Source: Actibacterium sp. (GTDB lineage Bacteria; Pseudomonadota; Alphaproteobacteria; Rhodobacterales; Rhodobacteraceae). Taken from it: 64,000 nt of DNA. A program made the position numbers and the translations under genes. Position 1 is the stretch's first letter. Each line of letters opens with the position of its first letter. The DNA lies in assembly GCA_016278325.1 (NCBI GenBank), contig JADQCB010000016.1:124001-188000 (forward strand), read 5' to 3'. Positions 28,220 to 36,892 of the stretch are shown in pieces. The notes under the pieces are model-generated. The model made no database searches. It saw nothing but the letters and a program-made list of their open reading frames with translations, and was not told the DNA's origin.

Positions 28220-30115
28220 CTATCGCCCGACAGGGTAACCCAATTCTTTCAGCGCGTCTGCGATTTCATCGAGGATCGCCGGGTCGTCGATCGTGGCGGG
28301 CATCTTGAAATCCTCGCCATTGGCGATCCTGACCATCGTGGCGCGCAAGATCTTGCCCGAGCGGGTCTTGGGCAGACGATCGACCACGCAGGCCAGCTTG
28401 AACGCGGCAACGGGGCCGATCTGGTCGCGGATCATCGCGACGCATTCACGGGTGATTTCCTCATGCGGGCGGTTCACGCCCTTGGTCAGGCATATGAAAC
28501 CCAGCGGAAGATTGCCCTTCAACTCATCCGCGACACCGATCACGGCGCATTCGGCCACGTCGGGATGGTTGGCCAGCACCTCTTCCATGCCGCCGGTCGA
28601 CAGGCGGTGCCCGGCCACGTTGATCACGTCGTCGGTGCGCGCCATGATGTAGAGATAGCCGTCTTCGTCGATATGGCCTGCATCGCCGGTTTCATAATAG
28701 CCGGGGAAATGGTCCAGATAGGATTTTCGAAACCGGTCCTCGGCGTTCCACAGCGTGGGCAGCGTGCCCGGCGGCAGCGGCAGCTTCACCGCCACCGCAC
28801 CCAGCGTGTCCGGCCCGACCGGCTTGCCCGAGTCATCGAGGATCTGCACATCGTATCCCGGCATCGGCACGCCGGACGAGCCGATCTTGACCGGCATCCG
28901 TTCCAGCCCCATCGGGATCGCGGTGATCGGCCATCCCGTTTCGGTCTGCCACCAGTGATCGATCACCGGCACCTTGAACTGATCCTGCGCCCAGTGGATC
29001 GTGTCGGGATCGGCCCGTTCGCCCGCAAGATAGAGCACGCGCAGACAGCTGAGGTCGTATTTCTTCACGAACTCGCCCTTGGGATCCTCGCGCTTGATCG
29101 CGCGAAAGGCCGTGGGGGCGGTGAAAAAGCTGCGCACATTGTGGTCCCGGATCACCCGCCAGAAGGTGCCGGCATCGGGGGTGCCCACCGGCTTGCCCTC
29201 GAACACGACGCTGGTGTTGCCGTGGATCAGCGGGGCATAGGCGATGTAACTGTGACCGACCACCCAGCCCACGTCGGAGGCGGCCCAGAAAACCTCGCCC
29301 GGATCCACGTTGAAGATGTTCTTCATCGTCCAGTTGAGCGCCACCAGATGCCCGCCCGTGGGGCGGACCACACCCTTGGGCTGGCCGGTGGTGCCGGATG
29401 TGTAAAGGATATAGACGGGGTGGTTGCCCTCGACCGGGACGCATTCGGCCGGCGCCACACCGTATTGGAAGCCGTGCCAGTCGTAATCGCGGCCGTCTTC
29501 CAGTTGGGCGACCTCCTGCTCGCGCTGGAAGATCACGCAGAAATCCGGCTGATGGCTGGATTGTGCCAGCGCGCCGTCGAGCAGCGGCTTGTAATGCACG
29601 ACCCGGCCCGGCTCGATCCCGCAGGAGGCCGCGATGATCGCCTTGGGCCGGGCATCGTCGATGCGCACCGCCAGTTCATGGGCGGCAAAACCGCCGAACA
29701 CGACGGAATGGATCGCGCCCAGCCGGGCGCAGGCCAGCATCGCTTCGATCGCTTCGGGCACCATGGGCATGTAGATGATGACGCGATCGCCCTTTTCGAC
29801 ACCCTTGGCCCTGAGCGCCCCGGCCAGGCTGGCCACGCGATCGCGCAGTTCGGCAAAGGTGATTTCATGTGTGCTGTGGGTCACCGGGCTGTCATGGATC
29901 AGCGCCACCTGGTCGCCACGGCCATTTTCCACATGGCGATCCACCGCATTCCAGCAGGTGTTCACCAGCCCGTCGTTGAACCATTCGTAAAGCGGCGCGT
30001 TTTCATCGAACAGGGCCCGGGACGGAAAGCGATGCCATTCGATCGCCCGGGCTGCCTGCATCCAGAATCCCTCGGGGTCGGCCTTCCAGGCTTGATACAT
30101 GTCAGCGTAGCTCAT
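28220..30115 (-). CDS. prpE: Propionyl-CoA synthetase
   Basis: 631-residue acyl-adenylate-forming enzyme that activates propionate to propionyl-CoA. The N-terminal ACAS domain has the SYADMYQAWKADPEGFW start; the ATP loop is YTSGTTGQPKGVVRPTGG near 237; DHWWQTETGWPI near 390 and YETGDAGHIDEDGY near 485 are typical of PrpE rather than AcsA; the C-terminal KTRSGKILRATM carries the lysine that is acylated in regulation of the family. GGAGGAGGG precedes the ATG. The upstream region has a cluster of TTTGCAAA-type sites (30209-30298), which suggests control by a short-chain acyl-CoA regulator. Confidence 0.93.
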   Translation of the reverse strand: MSYADMYQAWKADPEGFWMQAARAIEWHRFPSRALFDENAPLYEWFNDGLVNTCWNAVDRHVENGRGDQVALIHDSPVTHSTHEITFAELRDRVASLAGALRAKGVEKGDRVIIYMPMVPEAIEAMLACARLGAIHSVVFGGFAAHELAVRIDDARPKAIIAASCGIEPGRVVHYKPLLDGALAQSSHQPDFCVIFQREQEVAQLEDGRDYDWHGFQYGVAPAECVPVEGNHPVYILYTSGTTGQPKGVVRPTGGHLVALNWTMKNIFNVDPGEVFWAASDVGWVVGHSYIAYAPLIHGNTSVVFEGKPVGTPDAGTFWRVIRDHNVRSFFTAPTAFRAIKREDPKGEFVKKYDLSCLRVLYLAGERADPDTIHWAQDQFKVPVIDHWWQTETGWPITAIPMGLERMPVKIGSSGVPMPGYDVQILDDSGKPVGPDTLGAVAVKLPLPPGTLPTLWNAEDRFRKSYLDHFPGYYETGDAGHIDEDGYLYIMARTDDVINVAGHRLSTGGMEEVLANHPDVAECAVIGVADELKGNLPLGFICLTKGVNRPHEEITRECVAMIRDQIGPVAAFKLACVVDRLPKTRSGKILRATMVRIANGEDFKMPATIDDPAILDEIADALKELGYPVGR

Positions 30116-30446
30116 GATGTCCCTCCTCCGGAATGTGCCCGTTCTTAGGCAGTCGCCGGGTTTCAGGCAACGATGTTACCGATCACAAGCTTCGTGCCGA
30201 AGCAATTATTTGCAGATATTTGCGCTCCGGCACAGCAAAGTTTTGCAAACCATGTGAATAATCTGCGTGAGCCGTGAAAATCGGGGATGATTTGCAAATT
30301 CCGGCGCGCCCTCCTGGATGGCGCGGCGGATGACGCGTTTACGACCTGCGCCTGGTCGAAAATCTGCGCGAAATCCTACCCGGCCCGTGTCATCGTATCA
30401 TCCAGGAGGCGGCATTTCGCCCTTCCACCAAGAGGATTGCGTTGCC
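30116..30446. other. Intergenic region between prpE and a small downstream gene candidate
   Basis: 331 bases. The prpE-proximal half holds its ribosome-binding site and the TTTGCAAA cluster. The other half, before the small candidate gene at 30447, has no recognisable promoter boxes, RNA gene or repeat. Confidence 0.5.
30209..30298. promoter_or_regulatory. Cluster of TTTGCAAA-type sites upstream of prpE
   Basis: Perfect TTTGCAAA octamers lie at 30242-30249 and 30291-30298. Half-matches TTTGCAGA (30209), TTTGCGCT (30219) and ACAGCAAA (30232) join them, giving two pairs with centres 10 bases apart. The block is 95-185 bases before the prpE start codon. ScfR-family regulators such as PccR of Rhodobacter sphaeroides are reported to bind TTTGCAAA repeats at propionyl-CoA carboxylase genes, so PccR-like control of prpE is a good guess. 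The spacing differs from the reported repeat. Confidence 0.55.
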
Positions 30447-30503
30447 ATGGTCGACAAGAAACAGAAACCCGAGAAACCGGGCGCAAAGACGATCAAGAAG
30501 TAA
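30447..30503 (+). CDS. Candidate 18-residue Lys-rich small protein
   Basis: ATG to TAA, 18 codons, reading MVDKKQKPEKPGAKTIKK: seven lysines, highly charged and soluble. AGAGGA lies about 10 bases before the ATG, and a strong 12-base-stem terminator starts 12 bases after the stop, so a short dedicated transcript is plausible. It is too short to identify by family. It could be the end of a small regulatory RNA instead. The clean gene-like boundaries are the main support. Confidence 0.4.
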   Translation: MVDKKQKPEKPGAKTIKK

Positions 30504-30515
30504 TATCCGTTCCAC

Positions 30516-30548
30516 CGGTGCCGCCACTCTCCCCGTGTGGCGGCACCG
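30516..30548. terminator. Terminator between the 18-codon gene candidate and maeB (convergent)
   Basis: Perfect 12-base arms CGGTGCCGCCAC and GTGGCGGCACCG with a 9-base loop, followed on the plus strand by TTCTT. It begins 7 bases after the maeB stop on the other strand, so it may serve both transcripts, with the better U-tract on the plus strand. Confidence 0.75.
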
Positions 30549-30554
30549 TTCTTG

Positions 30555-32834
30555 TCAGCCGTATTGCGTCACCGGCATCCCTGCCAGCGCCGAGATGTTC
30601 AGCAGGCCCCGCGCGGTGATCGAGGGCGTGACGATATGCGCCCTGTTGCCCATTCCCATCAGGATCGGCCCGACCTCCAGCCCGCCTGCGCGCATCTTCA
30701 GGATATTGCGCACGCCCGAGGCCGCATCCGTATCGGCGAAGACCAGAACATTCGCGGCCCCTTGCAGGCGGGCGCCCGGAAAGATCCGTTCGCGCAGCAC
30801 CGGATCCAGCGCCGCGTCGACATGCATCTCGCCCTCATAGGCAAAATCGGGATCGCATGCCTTGAGCAGTTCCATCGCCGCCCGCATCCGCCGGCCCGAG
30901 TCGATGTCGAGATTGCCGAACTGCGAATGCGAGCAGAGCGCGATATTGGGGTCCAGCCCGAAGCGGCGCACATGACGTGCCGCGCCGATGACGGTTTGCG
31001 CGATCTGCTCGGGCGTCGGCATCGGGTGAACCTGCGTGTCGGCGACGAACAGGGGGCCGTCTTCGAGGATCATCAGCGATAGCGCCCCCACCGGGTGCAG
31101 CCCGTCCCGGCCAAGCACCTGTTCGATATATTTCAGATGCCACAGGTATTGCCCGAACGTGCCGCAGATCAGGCTGTCGGCCTCGCCGCGGTGGACCATC
31201 ACCGCGCCGATCGCGGTCGAGTTGGTGCGCATGATGGCCTTGGCCAGATCGGGGGTCACGCCCCGCCGGGCCATCAATTCGTGATAGGTGCCCCAGTAAT
31301 CGCGATAGCGGGGGTCGTTTTCGGGGTTCACGATCTGGAAATGCTCGTCGGGGCGAATCGTCAGGCCGGCCCTCTGGCTGCGCGCCTCGATCACCTCGGG
31401 GCGGCCGATCAGGATCGGCCGGTCGGTCATCTCCTCGACCATGGCCTGCGCGGTGCGCAGGATGCGCTCGTCCTCGCCCTCGGCAAACACGATGTTGCGC
31501 GCGGCCTGCCGGGCAGCGGCGAAAACCGGGCGCATGATAAGCGCCGAACGGAAGACCGATCCGTCCAGCCGCTCCTTGTAGGCTTTCATGTCCTCGATCG
31601 GGCGGGTGGCCACGCCCGAGGACATCGCGGCCCTTGCGACCGATGTCGCGACGACGCCCATGAGCCGCGGATCGAACGGTTTCGGAATCAGGTAATCGCG
31701 TCCGAAGGTCAGCTTTTCCTCGCTATAGGCGGCGGCGGCTTCGGCGCTTGTGGTCGCGCGCGCCAGCGCGGCGATCCCCTCGATGCAGGCGATCTGCATG
31801 GCGTCGTTGATCTCGGTCGCCCCCACGTCAAGCGCGCCGCGGAAGATGAACGGGAAACACAACACGTTGTTGACCTGGTTCGGATAATCCGAGCGGCCGG
31901 TGGCGATGATCGCCTCGGGCGCGACTTCGCGCACCGCATCGGGCATGATCTCGGGCGTCGGATTGGCCAGCGCGAAGATGATCGGGCGCGGCGCCATCTT
32001 CTCGACCATCCCGGGGCTCAGAACGTCCGGCCCCGAAAGCCCCAGGAACAGGTCGGCGCCGCCGATCACGTCATCCAGGGTTCGCAGTTCCGAGGCTTGC
32101 GCGAAGGCCGCCTTTTGCGGATTCATGTCCACCTGCCGGCCCGCGTGAACCAGCCCGTGAATATCGCAAAGCCAGACATTTTCGCGCTTCACGCCGAGTT
32201 TCAGCAACATGTTTAGGCAGGCGATGCCGGCCGCACCGCCGCCGGTCGAAACGATCTTGATGTCCTCGAACCGCTTGCCCGCCACGCGCAGCGCGTTGGT
32301 GGCGGCCGCGCCGACCACGATCGCGGTGCCGTGCTGGTCGTCGTGGAAGACGGGGATATTCATCCGCTCGCGGCAGATACGTTCGACGATGAAACAATCG
32401 GGGGCCTTGATGTCCTCCAGGTTGATCGCGCCAAAGGTGGGCTCCAGCGCGCAGACGATATCGGCCAGCCGTTCGGGATCGGATTCGTCGAGTTCGATGT
32501 CGAAGCAATCGATATCGGCGAATTTCTTGAACAGGACGGCCTTGCCCTCCATCACCGGCTTGCTGGCCAGCGCGCCGATATTGCCAAGACCCAGCACCGC
32601 GCTTCCATTGGTGACCACGGCAACCAGGTTGCCGCGCGTGGTGTAATCGGCTGCGGTTTTCGGGTCGTTGCGGATCTCGATACAGGCCTCGGCCACGCCC
32701 GGGGAATAGGCGCGCGCAAGATCGCGGCCATTGGCAAGCGGTTTGGTCGCGCGGATTTCCAGTTTTCCGGGCTTGGGGTGCGCGTGATAGTCCAGCGCCG
32801 CTTCGCGGGCGGATCGGTTCGTGGTGTCGGTCAT
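30555..32834 (-). CDS. maeB: NADP-dependent malic enzyme (MaeB, malic-PTA fusion)
   Basis: 759-residue enzyme that decarboxylates malate to pyruvate with NADP. N-terminal malic domain with [13 protein letters not shown] near 79 and the catalytic [10 protein letters not shown] near 168; NAD-binding domain with [12 protein letters not shown] near 200; then a phosphotransacetylase-like C-terminal domain from about 435 ([16 protein letters not shown] near 460), usual for MaeB and generally regulatory (acetyl-CoA inhibition). GGGAGGGG precedes the ATG at 32834. A perfect inverted repeat lies 17 bases upstream of the start. Divergent from the cdd-deo operon. Confidence 0.94.
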   Translation of the reverse strand: MTDTTNRSAREAALDYHAHPKPGKLEIRATKPLANGRDLARAYSPGVAEACIEIRNDPKTAADYTTRGNLVAVVTNGSAVLGLGNIGALASKPVMEGKAVLFKKFADIDCFDIELDESDPERLADIVCALEPTFGAINLEDIKAPDCFIVERICRERMNIPVFHDDQHGTAIVVGAAATNALRVAGKRFEDIKIVSTGGGAAGIACLNMLLKLGVKRENVWLCDIHGLVHAGRQVDMNPQKAAFAQASELRTLDDVIGGADLFLGLSGPDVLSPGMVEKMAPRPIIFALANPTPEIMPDAVREVAPEAIIATGRSDYPNQVNNVLCFPFIFRGALDVGATEINDAMQIACIEGIAALARATTSAEAAAAYSEEKLTFGRDYLIPKPFDPRLMGVVATSVARAAMSSGVATRPIEDMKAYKERLDGSVFRSALIMRPVFAAARQAARNIVFAEGEDERILRTAQAMVEEMTDRPILIGRPEVIEARSQRAGLTIRPDEHFQIVNPENDPRYRDYWGTYHELMARRGVTPDLAKAIMRTNSTAIGAVMVHRGEADSLICGTFGQYLWHLKYIEQVLGRDGLHPVGALSLMILEDGPLFVADTQVHPMPTPEQIAQTVIGAARHVRRFGLDPNIALCSHSQFGNLDIDSGRRMRAAMELLKACDPDFAYEGEMHVDAALDPVLRERIFPGARLQGAANVLVFADTDAASGVRNILKMRAGGLEVGPILMGMGNRAHIVTPSITARGLLNISALAGMPVTQYG

Positions 32835-32850
32835 GGCCCCTCCCGGAATA

Positions 32851-32868
32851 TGGTTTAGTGTTAAACCA
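32851..32868. promoter_or_regulatory. Inverted repeat upstream of maeB, candidate operator
   Basis: TGGTTTA-GTGT-TAAACCA: perfect 7-base arms with a 4-base spacer, immediately upstream of the maeB ribosome-binding site and in the divergent maeB/cdd region. A repressor bound here would block maeB transcription or its early elongation. The cognate regulator is not recognised. Confidence 0.5.
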
Positions 32869-33045
32869 AAAGCCGTTTCCGTGATACGGTCCGGCAGGTT
32901 CCCGTGCAAGGCGAAGTTTCCCGGCGACGGCCCCGGCCGCCATCCCGCGGGGCGGCGTTTCGCGGGGCGGTAACGGCAGGCACCGGGCGGGCAGGCTTGC
33001 ATCGGCCTGCCCCCGGCCGCACAGTGCTGCAAGGGAGGTTGCGAC

Positions 33046-33435
33046 ATGAGGCTTCTGGATGCCGCGCTGTCGGTGCGCGAAAACGCCCATGCGCCCTATT
33101 CGGGCTTCAAGGTCGGCGCGGCGGTCCGCGGTGCCGCGGGCGGGATCTTTTCCGGCTGCAATGTCGAGAACATTTCCTATCCCGAAGGCACTTGCGCCGA
33201 GGCGGGCGCGATCGCCGCGATGTGCGCCGCGGGCGAATACCGGATCGTCGAGGTGGCGATCGTTGCCGACAGCCCGGTGCCGGTGTCGCCCTGCGGCGGG
33301 TGCCGCCAGAGACTGGCGGAATTCGCCGCGCCGGACGTTCCGGTCACCATGTCCACGCTCGGGGCGGAGCAAAAGACGATGAGCGTGGGCGAGCTTCTTC
33401 CCGGGGCCTTCGGCCCGGATCACCTGGAGGCCTGA
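33046..33435 (+). CDS. cdd: Cytidine deaminase
   Basis: 129-residue homotetrameric-type zinc enzyme deaminating cytidine and deoxycytidine. Zinc ligands Cys50, Cys83 and Cys86 and catalytic Glu52 are visible in GTCAEAG and SPCGGCRQ. GGGAGG lies before the ATG. First gene of cdd-deoA-deoB-(86-aa gene)-upp, all within a few bases of each other. Its product uridine/deoxyuridine feeds the pyrimidine phosphorylase next door. Confidence 0.95.
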   Translation: MRLLDAALSVRENAHAPYSGFKVGAAVRGAAGGIFSGCNVENISYPEGTCAEAGAIAAMCAAGEYRIVEVAIVADSPVPVSPCGGCRQRLAEFAAPDVPVTMSTLGAEQKTMSVGELLPGAFGPDHLEA

Positions 33436-33440
33436 CAGGA

Positions 33441-34748
33441 ATGGACGCGCGCGTCATCATCGCGAAATTGCGGGACGAACAGCCGTTGACCGGCGATGAA
33501 ATCGAATGGTTCGCCAAGGGGCTGGCCGATGGTGGGGTCAGTGACGCACAGGCCGGGGCCTTTGCGATGGCGGTGCTGCTGAACGGCCTGGAAAAACCCG
33601 AAAGGGTAGCCCTGACCCGCGCCATGCGCGACAGCGGCCTGGTGATGGAATGGGACCTGCCGGGGCCGGTGCTGGACAAGCATTCGACCGGCGGAATCGG
33701 CGATTGCGTATCCTTGCTGCTGGCCCCGGCGCTGGCGGTCTGCGGCGCCTATGTGCCGATGATCTCGGGGCGGGGGCTGGGCCATACCGGCGGGACGCTC
33801 GACAAGCTCGAGGCGATTCCGGGCTATCAGGCCGAAGTCGGGATAGAGCGTCTGCGCCAGGTCACGGCCAGCATCGGTTGCGCCATCGTCGGCGCCTCGG
33901 CCGAGATCGCGCCGGCGGACAAGCGGCTCTATGCGATCCGCGACGTGTCCGGCACGGTCGAAAGCATCGACCTGATCACCGCCTCGATCCTGTCCAAGAA
34001 ACTGGCCGCGGGGCTGGAGGGGCTGGTGCTGGACGTCAAGGTCGGTTCGGGCGCGTTCATGAAACACATGGACGAGGCCGAGGACCTGGCCGAGGCCCTG
34101 GTCGAGACGGCACAGGGCGCGGGCTGCATGACCACCGCGCTGATCACCGACATGAGCCAGCCGCTGGTTGCCGCGGCCGGCAACGCGCTGGAAGTGATCG
34201 AGGTGATGGAGACGCTGACAGGCTCTGGCGTCACCCCGGCGCTGTGGGATCTGACCTGCGCGCTGGGTGGCGAGCTGCTGGCGCTGGGCGGGTTGGCCGC
34301 CGATGCCGCGGACGGGGCCGGGCGCATCGCCGATGCGATGGACAGCGGCGCCGCCGCCGAACGCTTTGGCGAGATGGTGGCCGAACTTGGCGGGCCGGTG
34401 GATTTCGTGGAACGCTGGCCCGACCGGCTGCCCTCGGCGCCGGTGGTGCGCGAGGTCACGGCGGGCGCGGCCGGGTTCGTCACCGAGATCGACTGCCATG
34501 CGCTGGGAATGGCGGTGGTGGGGCTGGGCGGCGGGCGCAAGCGCGGCGGTGAACGGATCAACCCCTCGGTCGGCCTGTCCGAACTGGCACCGCTTGGCGA
34601 ACAGATGACGGCCGATCTGCCACTGGCGCTGATTCATGCGGCCGATCCGGACGCCGCCGACCGGGCCGAGGCCGAGGTGCGCGCGGCCTATCGGATCGGC
34701 CCGGTGGCGCCGGCGGTTCCGCCGCTGGTGCACCGGCGGTTGCGCTGA
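33441..34748 (+). CDS. deoA: Thymidine phosphorylase
   Basis: 435-residue nucleoside phosphorylase of family II: phosphorolysis of thymidine/deoxyuridine to base plus deoxyribose-1-phosphate. Signature KHSTGGIGDCVS near 80, then SGRGLGHTGGTLDKLEAIPG near 107, and the second-domain VKVGSGAFMK near 190. GGAG lies 12 bases before the ATG. It starts 5 bases after cdd and its stop overlaps the deoB start by one base (TGATG), so the genes are coupled. Confidence 0.95.
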   Translation: MDARVIIAKLRDEQPLTGDEIEWFAKGLADGGVSDAQAGAFAMAVLLNGLEKPERVALTRAMRDSGLVMEWDLPGPVLDKHSTGGIGDCVSLLLAPALAVCGAYVPMISGRGLGHTGGTLDKLEAIPGYQAEVGIERLRQVTASIGCAIVGASAEIAPADKRLYAIRDVSGTVESIDLITASILSKKLAAGLEGLVLDVKVGSGAFMKHMDEAEDLAEALVETAQGAGCMTTALITDMSQPLVAAAGNALEVIEVMETLTGSGVTPALWDLTCALGGELLALGGLAADAADGAGRIADAMDSGAAAERFGEMVAELGGPVDFVERWPDRLPSAPVVREVTAGAAGFVTEIDCHALGMAVVGLGGGRKRGGERINPSVGLSELAPLGEQMTADLPLALIHAADPDAADRAEAEVRAAYRIGPVAPAVPPLVHRRLR

Positions 34749-35944
34749 TGCCACGCGCCTTTCTGGTGGTGATGGATTCCGTCGGCTGCGGTGGTGCGCC
34801 CGATGCCGGTGCGTTCGACAATGCGGGCATTCCCGACAGCGGCGCCAACACGCTTGCGCATATCGCCCAGGCCTGCGCCGACGGCCGGGCCGAGGACGGG
34901 CGCAGCGGCCCGCTCAGCCTGCCGAATCTGGACCGGCTGGGCCTTGGCGCGGCGATCACGCTTGCCTCGGGCGCCGTTGCGCCCGGCCTGTGGACGATAC
35001 CACGGGGCCTGTGGGGCGCGGCCACCGAGGTTTCCGCGGGCAAGGACACGCCTTCGGGGCATTGGGAGCTGGCCGGGGTTCCGGTGCCGTGGAAATGGCA
35101 TTATTTTCCGCGCCGGATCCCGGCCTTTCCCGACGACGTTGTGGCCGCGGTCTGCCGCCTGGCGGGCAGCGATGGCATCCTGGGAAATTGCCACGCCTCG
35201 GGCACCGCCATCGTGCAGGAGCTGGGCGCCGAACATATGCGCAGCGGCAAGCCGATCTGCTATACCTCGGCCGACAGCGTGTTCCAGATTGCCGCGCATG
35301 AGCGGACCTTCGGGCTGCAACGGCTTCTCGACCTTTGCGCGGCGCTTGCGCCCATGCTGCACGCGATGAAGGTGGGCCGGGTGATCGCCCGTCCCTTCAC
35401 CGGCGATCCGGACAGGGGGTTCGTCCGGACCGCGAACCGCCGCGACTTTGCCATCGCCCCGCCAGGCCCCACGCTGTGCGACTGGGCCCGGGCCGCGGGG
35501 CGCCGGGTGCATGCGGTGGGAAAGATCGGCGACATCTTCTCGATGCAGGGCATCGACGATCTGCGCAAGGGACCGGATGCAAGGTTGATGCAGCATATGG
35601 CCGATCTGCTGGACGATGCCGAAACGGGCAGCCTGACATTCGCCAATTTCGTGGAATTCGACAGCCTGTACGGGCATCGCCGCGACGTTGCCGGCTATGC
35701 CCGCGCGCTGGAATGGTTCGATGCGCAATTGCCCGCGCTTTTCGACCGCGCGCGCAAGGATGACCTGATCCTGTTCACGGCCGATCACGGCAATGACCCG
35801 ACCTGGCCCGGCACCGACCACACCCGCGAACGGGTTCCCGTTCTGGCGCATGGCCCGGGCGCGGGCGGGCTGGGCCTGATCGACCTTGCCGGGGTGGCCG
35901 ATATCGTTGCCGCGCATCTGGACCTCGGCAGGCACGCGCGATGA
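34748..35944 (+). CDS. deoB: Phosphopentomutase
   Basis: 398-residue metalloenzyme of the alkaline-phosphatase superfamily; converts (deoxy)ribose-1-phosphate to the 5-phosphate. Metal and nucleophile motifs: MDSVGCGGAPDAG at the N-terminus, ATEVSAGKDTPSGHWE near 91-106 with the activated threonine, and C-terminal FTADHGNDPTWPGTDHTRE with the metal ligands. It is one-base overlapped with deoA and four-base overlapped with the next small gene. deoC is not in the window. Confidence 0.95.
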   Translation: MPRAFLVVMDSVGCGGAPDAGAFDNAGIPDSGANTLAHIAQACADGRAEDGRSGPLSLPNLDRLGLGAAITLASGAVAPGLWTIPRGLWGAATEVSAGKDTPSGHWELAGVPVPWKWHYFPRRIPAFPDDVVAAVCRLAGSDGILGNCHASGTAIVQELGAEHMRSGKPICYTSADSVFQIAAHERTFGLQRLLDLCAALAPMLHAMKVGRVIARPFTGDPDRGFVRTANRRDFAIAPPGPTLCDWARAAGRRVHAVGKIGDIFSMQGIDDLRKGPDARLMQHMADLLDDAETGSLTFANFVEFDSLYGHRRDVAGYARALEWFDAQLPALFDRARKDDLILFTADHGNDPTWPGTDHTRERVPVLAHGPGAGGLGLIDLAGVADIVAAHLDLGRHAR

Positions 35945-36201
35945 GCCGGCGACAATCGACAAGGGTCGCGCTTCGCCTGACCCGCGCCGTGCCGGAACGC
36001 GGCGCGACGGTTGCGGTCTCGACCGGCCCTTTGGCATTCTGTCGCGCGACGCCGCACCGCGAATGCGATCGCCTGGCGCGGGCCATCGGCTGGCATGATA
36101 CGGGATTTCGCCCGTTCAACAGGATTGCCGCCGCCGCCGCGTTCTGTGATGAAACCACCCGGAAGACCCTGACCACCCGCCTGGAGCAAAACGATGCCTG
36201 A
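35941..36201 (+). CDS. Small uncharacterised protein in the deo operon
   Basis: 86 residues, very basic (many Arg), with three cysteines and no recognisable domain or membrane segment. The start overlaps the deoB stop (ATGA) and the end overlaps the upp start by 8 bases. Third-position G/C is high, like its neighbours. This tight packing and codon use favour a real gene. In related operons an adenosine deaminase gene sits at this place; I see no resemblance to it. It could also be a chance open frame across the deoB-upp gap. Confidence 0.4.
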   Translation: MSRRQSTRVALRLTRAVPERGATVAVSTGPLAFCRATPHRECDRLARAIGWHDTGFRPFNRIAAAAAFCDETTRKTLTTRLEQNDA

Positions 36202-36826
36202 TCACCTGACTGTCGTTCGACACCCGCTCGTGCAGCACAAGCTGACCCTGATGCGCGACAAGGATACGGCCAGCGCCGGCTTTCGCCGGCTGTTGCGCGA
36301 AATCTCGCACCTGCTGGCCTATGAGGTGACCAGGGATCTGAAGCTGACCAACACCAGTATCGAGACACCGCTGCAAGAAATGGAATCGCCGATACTGGCG
36401 GGCAAGAAGCTGGCGCTGATCTCGATCCTGCGGGCCGGCAACGGGTTGCTGGACGGCATCCTGGACCTTATCCCATCGGCGCGCGTGGGCTTTGTCGGCC
36501 TTTATCGCGATGAAAAGACGCTTCAGCCGGTGCAATATTACTTCAAGGTGCCCGAGGGGCTGAACGACCGCGTGGTGATCGTCGTCGATCCGATGCTGGC
36601 AACCGGAAATTCCTCGGCCGCGGCGGTCGACCTGCTGAAACAGGCCGGCGCCACCAATATCCGCTTCGTCTGCCTTCTGGCCGCACCCGAAGGTGTCGAG
36701 CGGATGCACCAGGCACATCCGGACGTGCCGGTCGTCACAGCATCTGTGGATGAAAAGCTGAACGACCATGGATATATTGTCCCAGGCCTAGGGGATGCGG
36801 GTGATCGGATGTTCGGCACGAAATAA
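36194..36826 (+). CDS. upp: Uracil phosphoribosyltransferase
   Basis: 210-residue salvage enzyme making UMP from uracil and PRPP. The PRPP loop [15 protein letters not shown] is near 125-140, [12 protein letters not shown] near 77 and the C-terminal [18 protein letters not shown] binds uracil. GGAG precedes the ATG at about 10 bases. Last gene of the nucleoside-salvage operon; together with cdd and deoA it lets the cell reuse pyrimidine bases, in competition with the degrading PreTA enzyme. Confidence 0.95.
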   Translation: MPDHLTVVRHPLVQHKLTLMRDKDTASAGFRRLLREISHLLAYEVTRDLKLTNTSIETPLQEMESPILAGKKLALISILRAGNGLLDGILDLIPSARVGFVGLYRDEKTLQPVQYYFKVPEGLNDRVVIVVDPMLATGNSSAAAVDLLKQAGATNIRFVCLLAAPEGVERMHQAHPDVPVVTASVDEKLNDHGYIVPGLGDAGDRMFGTK

Positions 36827-36892
36827 GGTAGATTTCGCTTTACTGATTGTGGATGATTCGGCATCATTCCCCAAGATTTTGTGGGGATTGAA

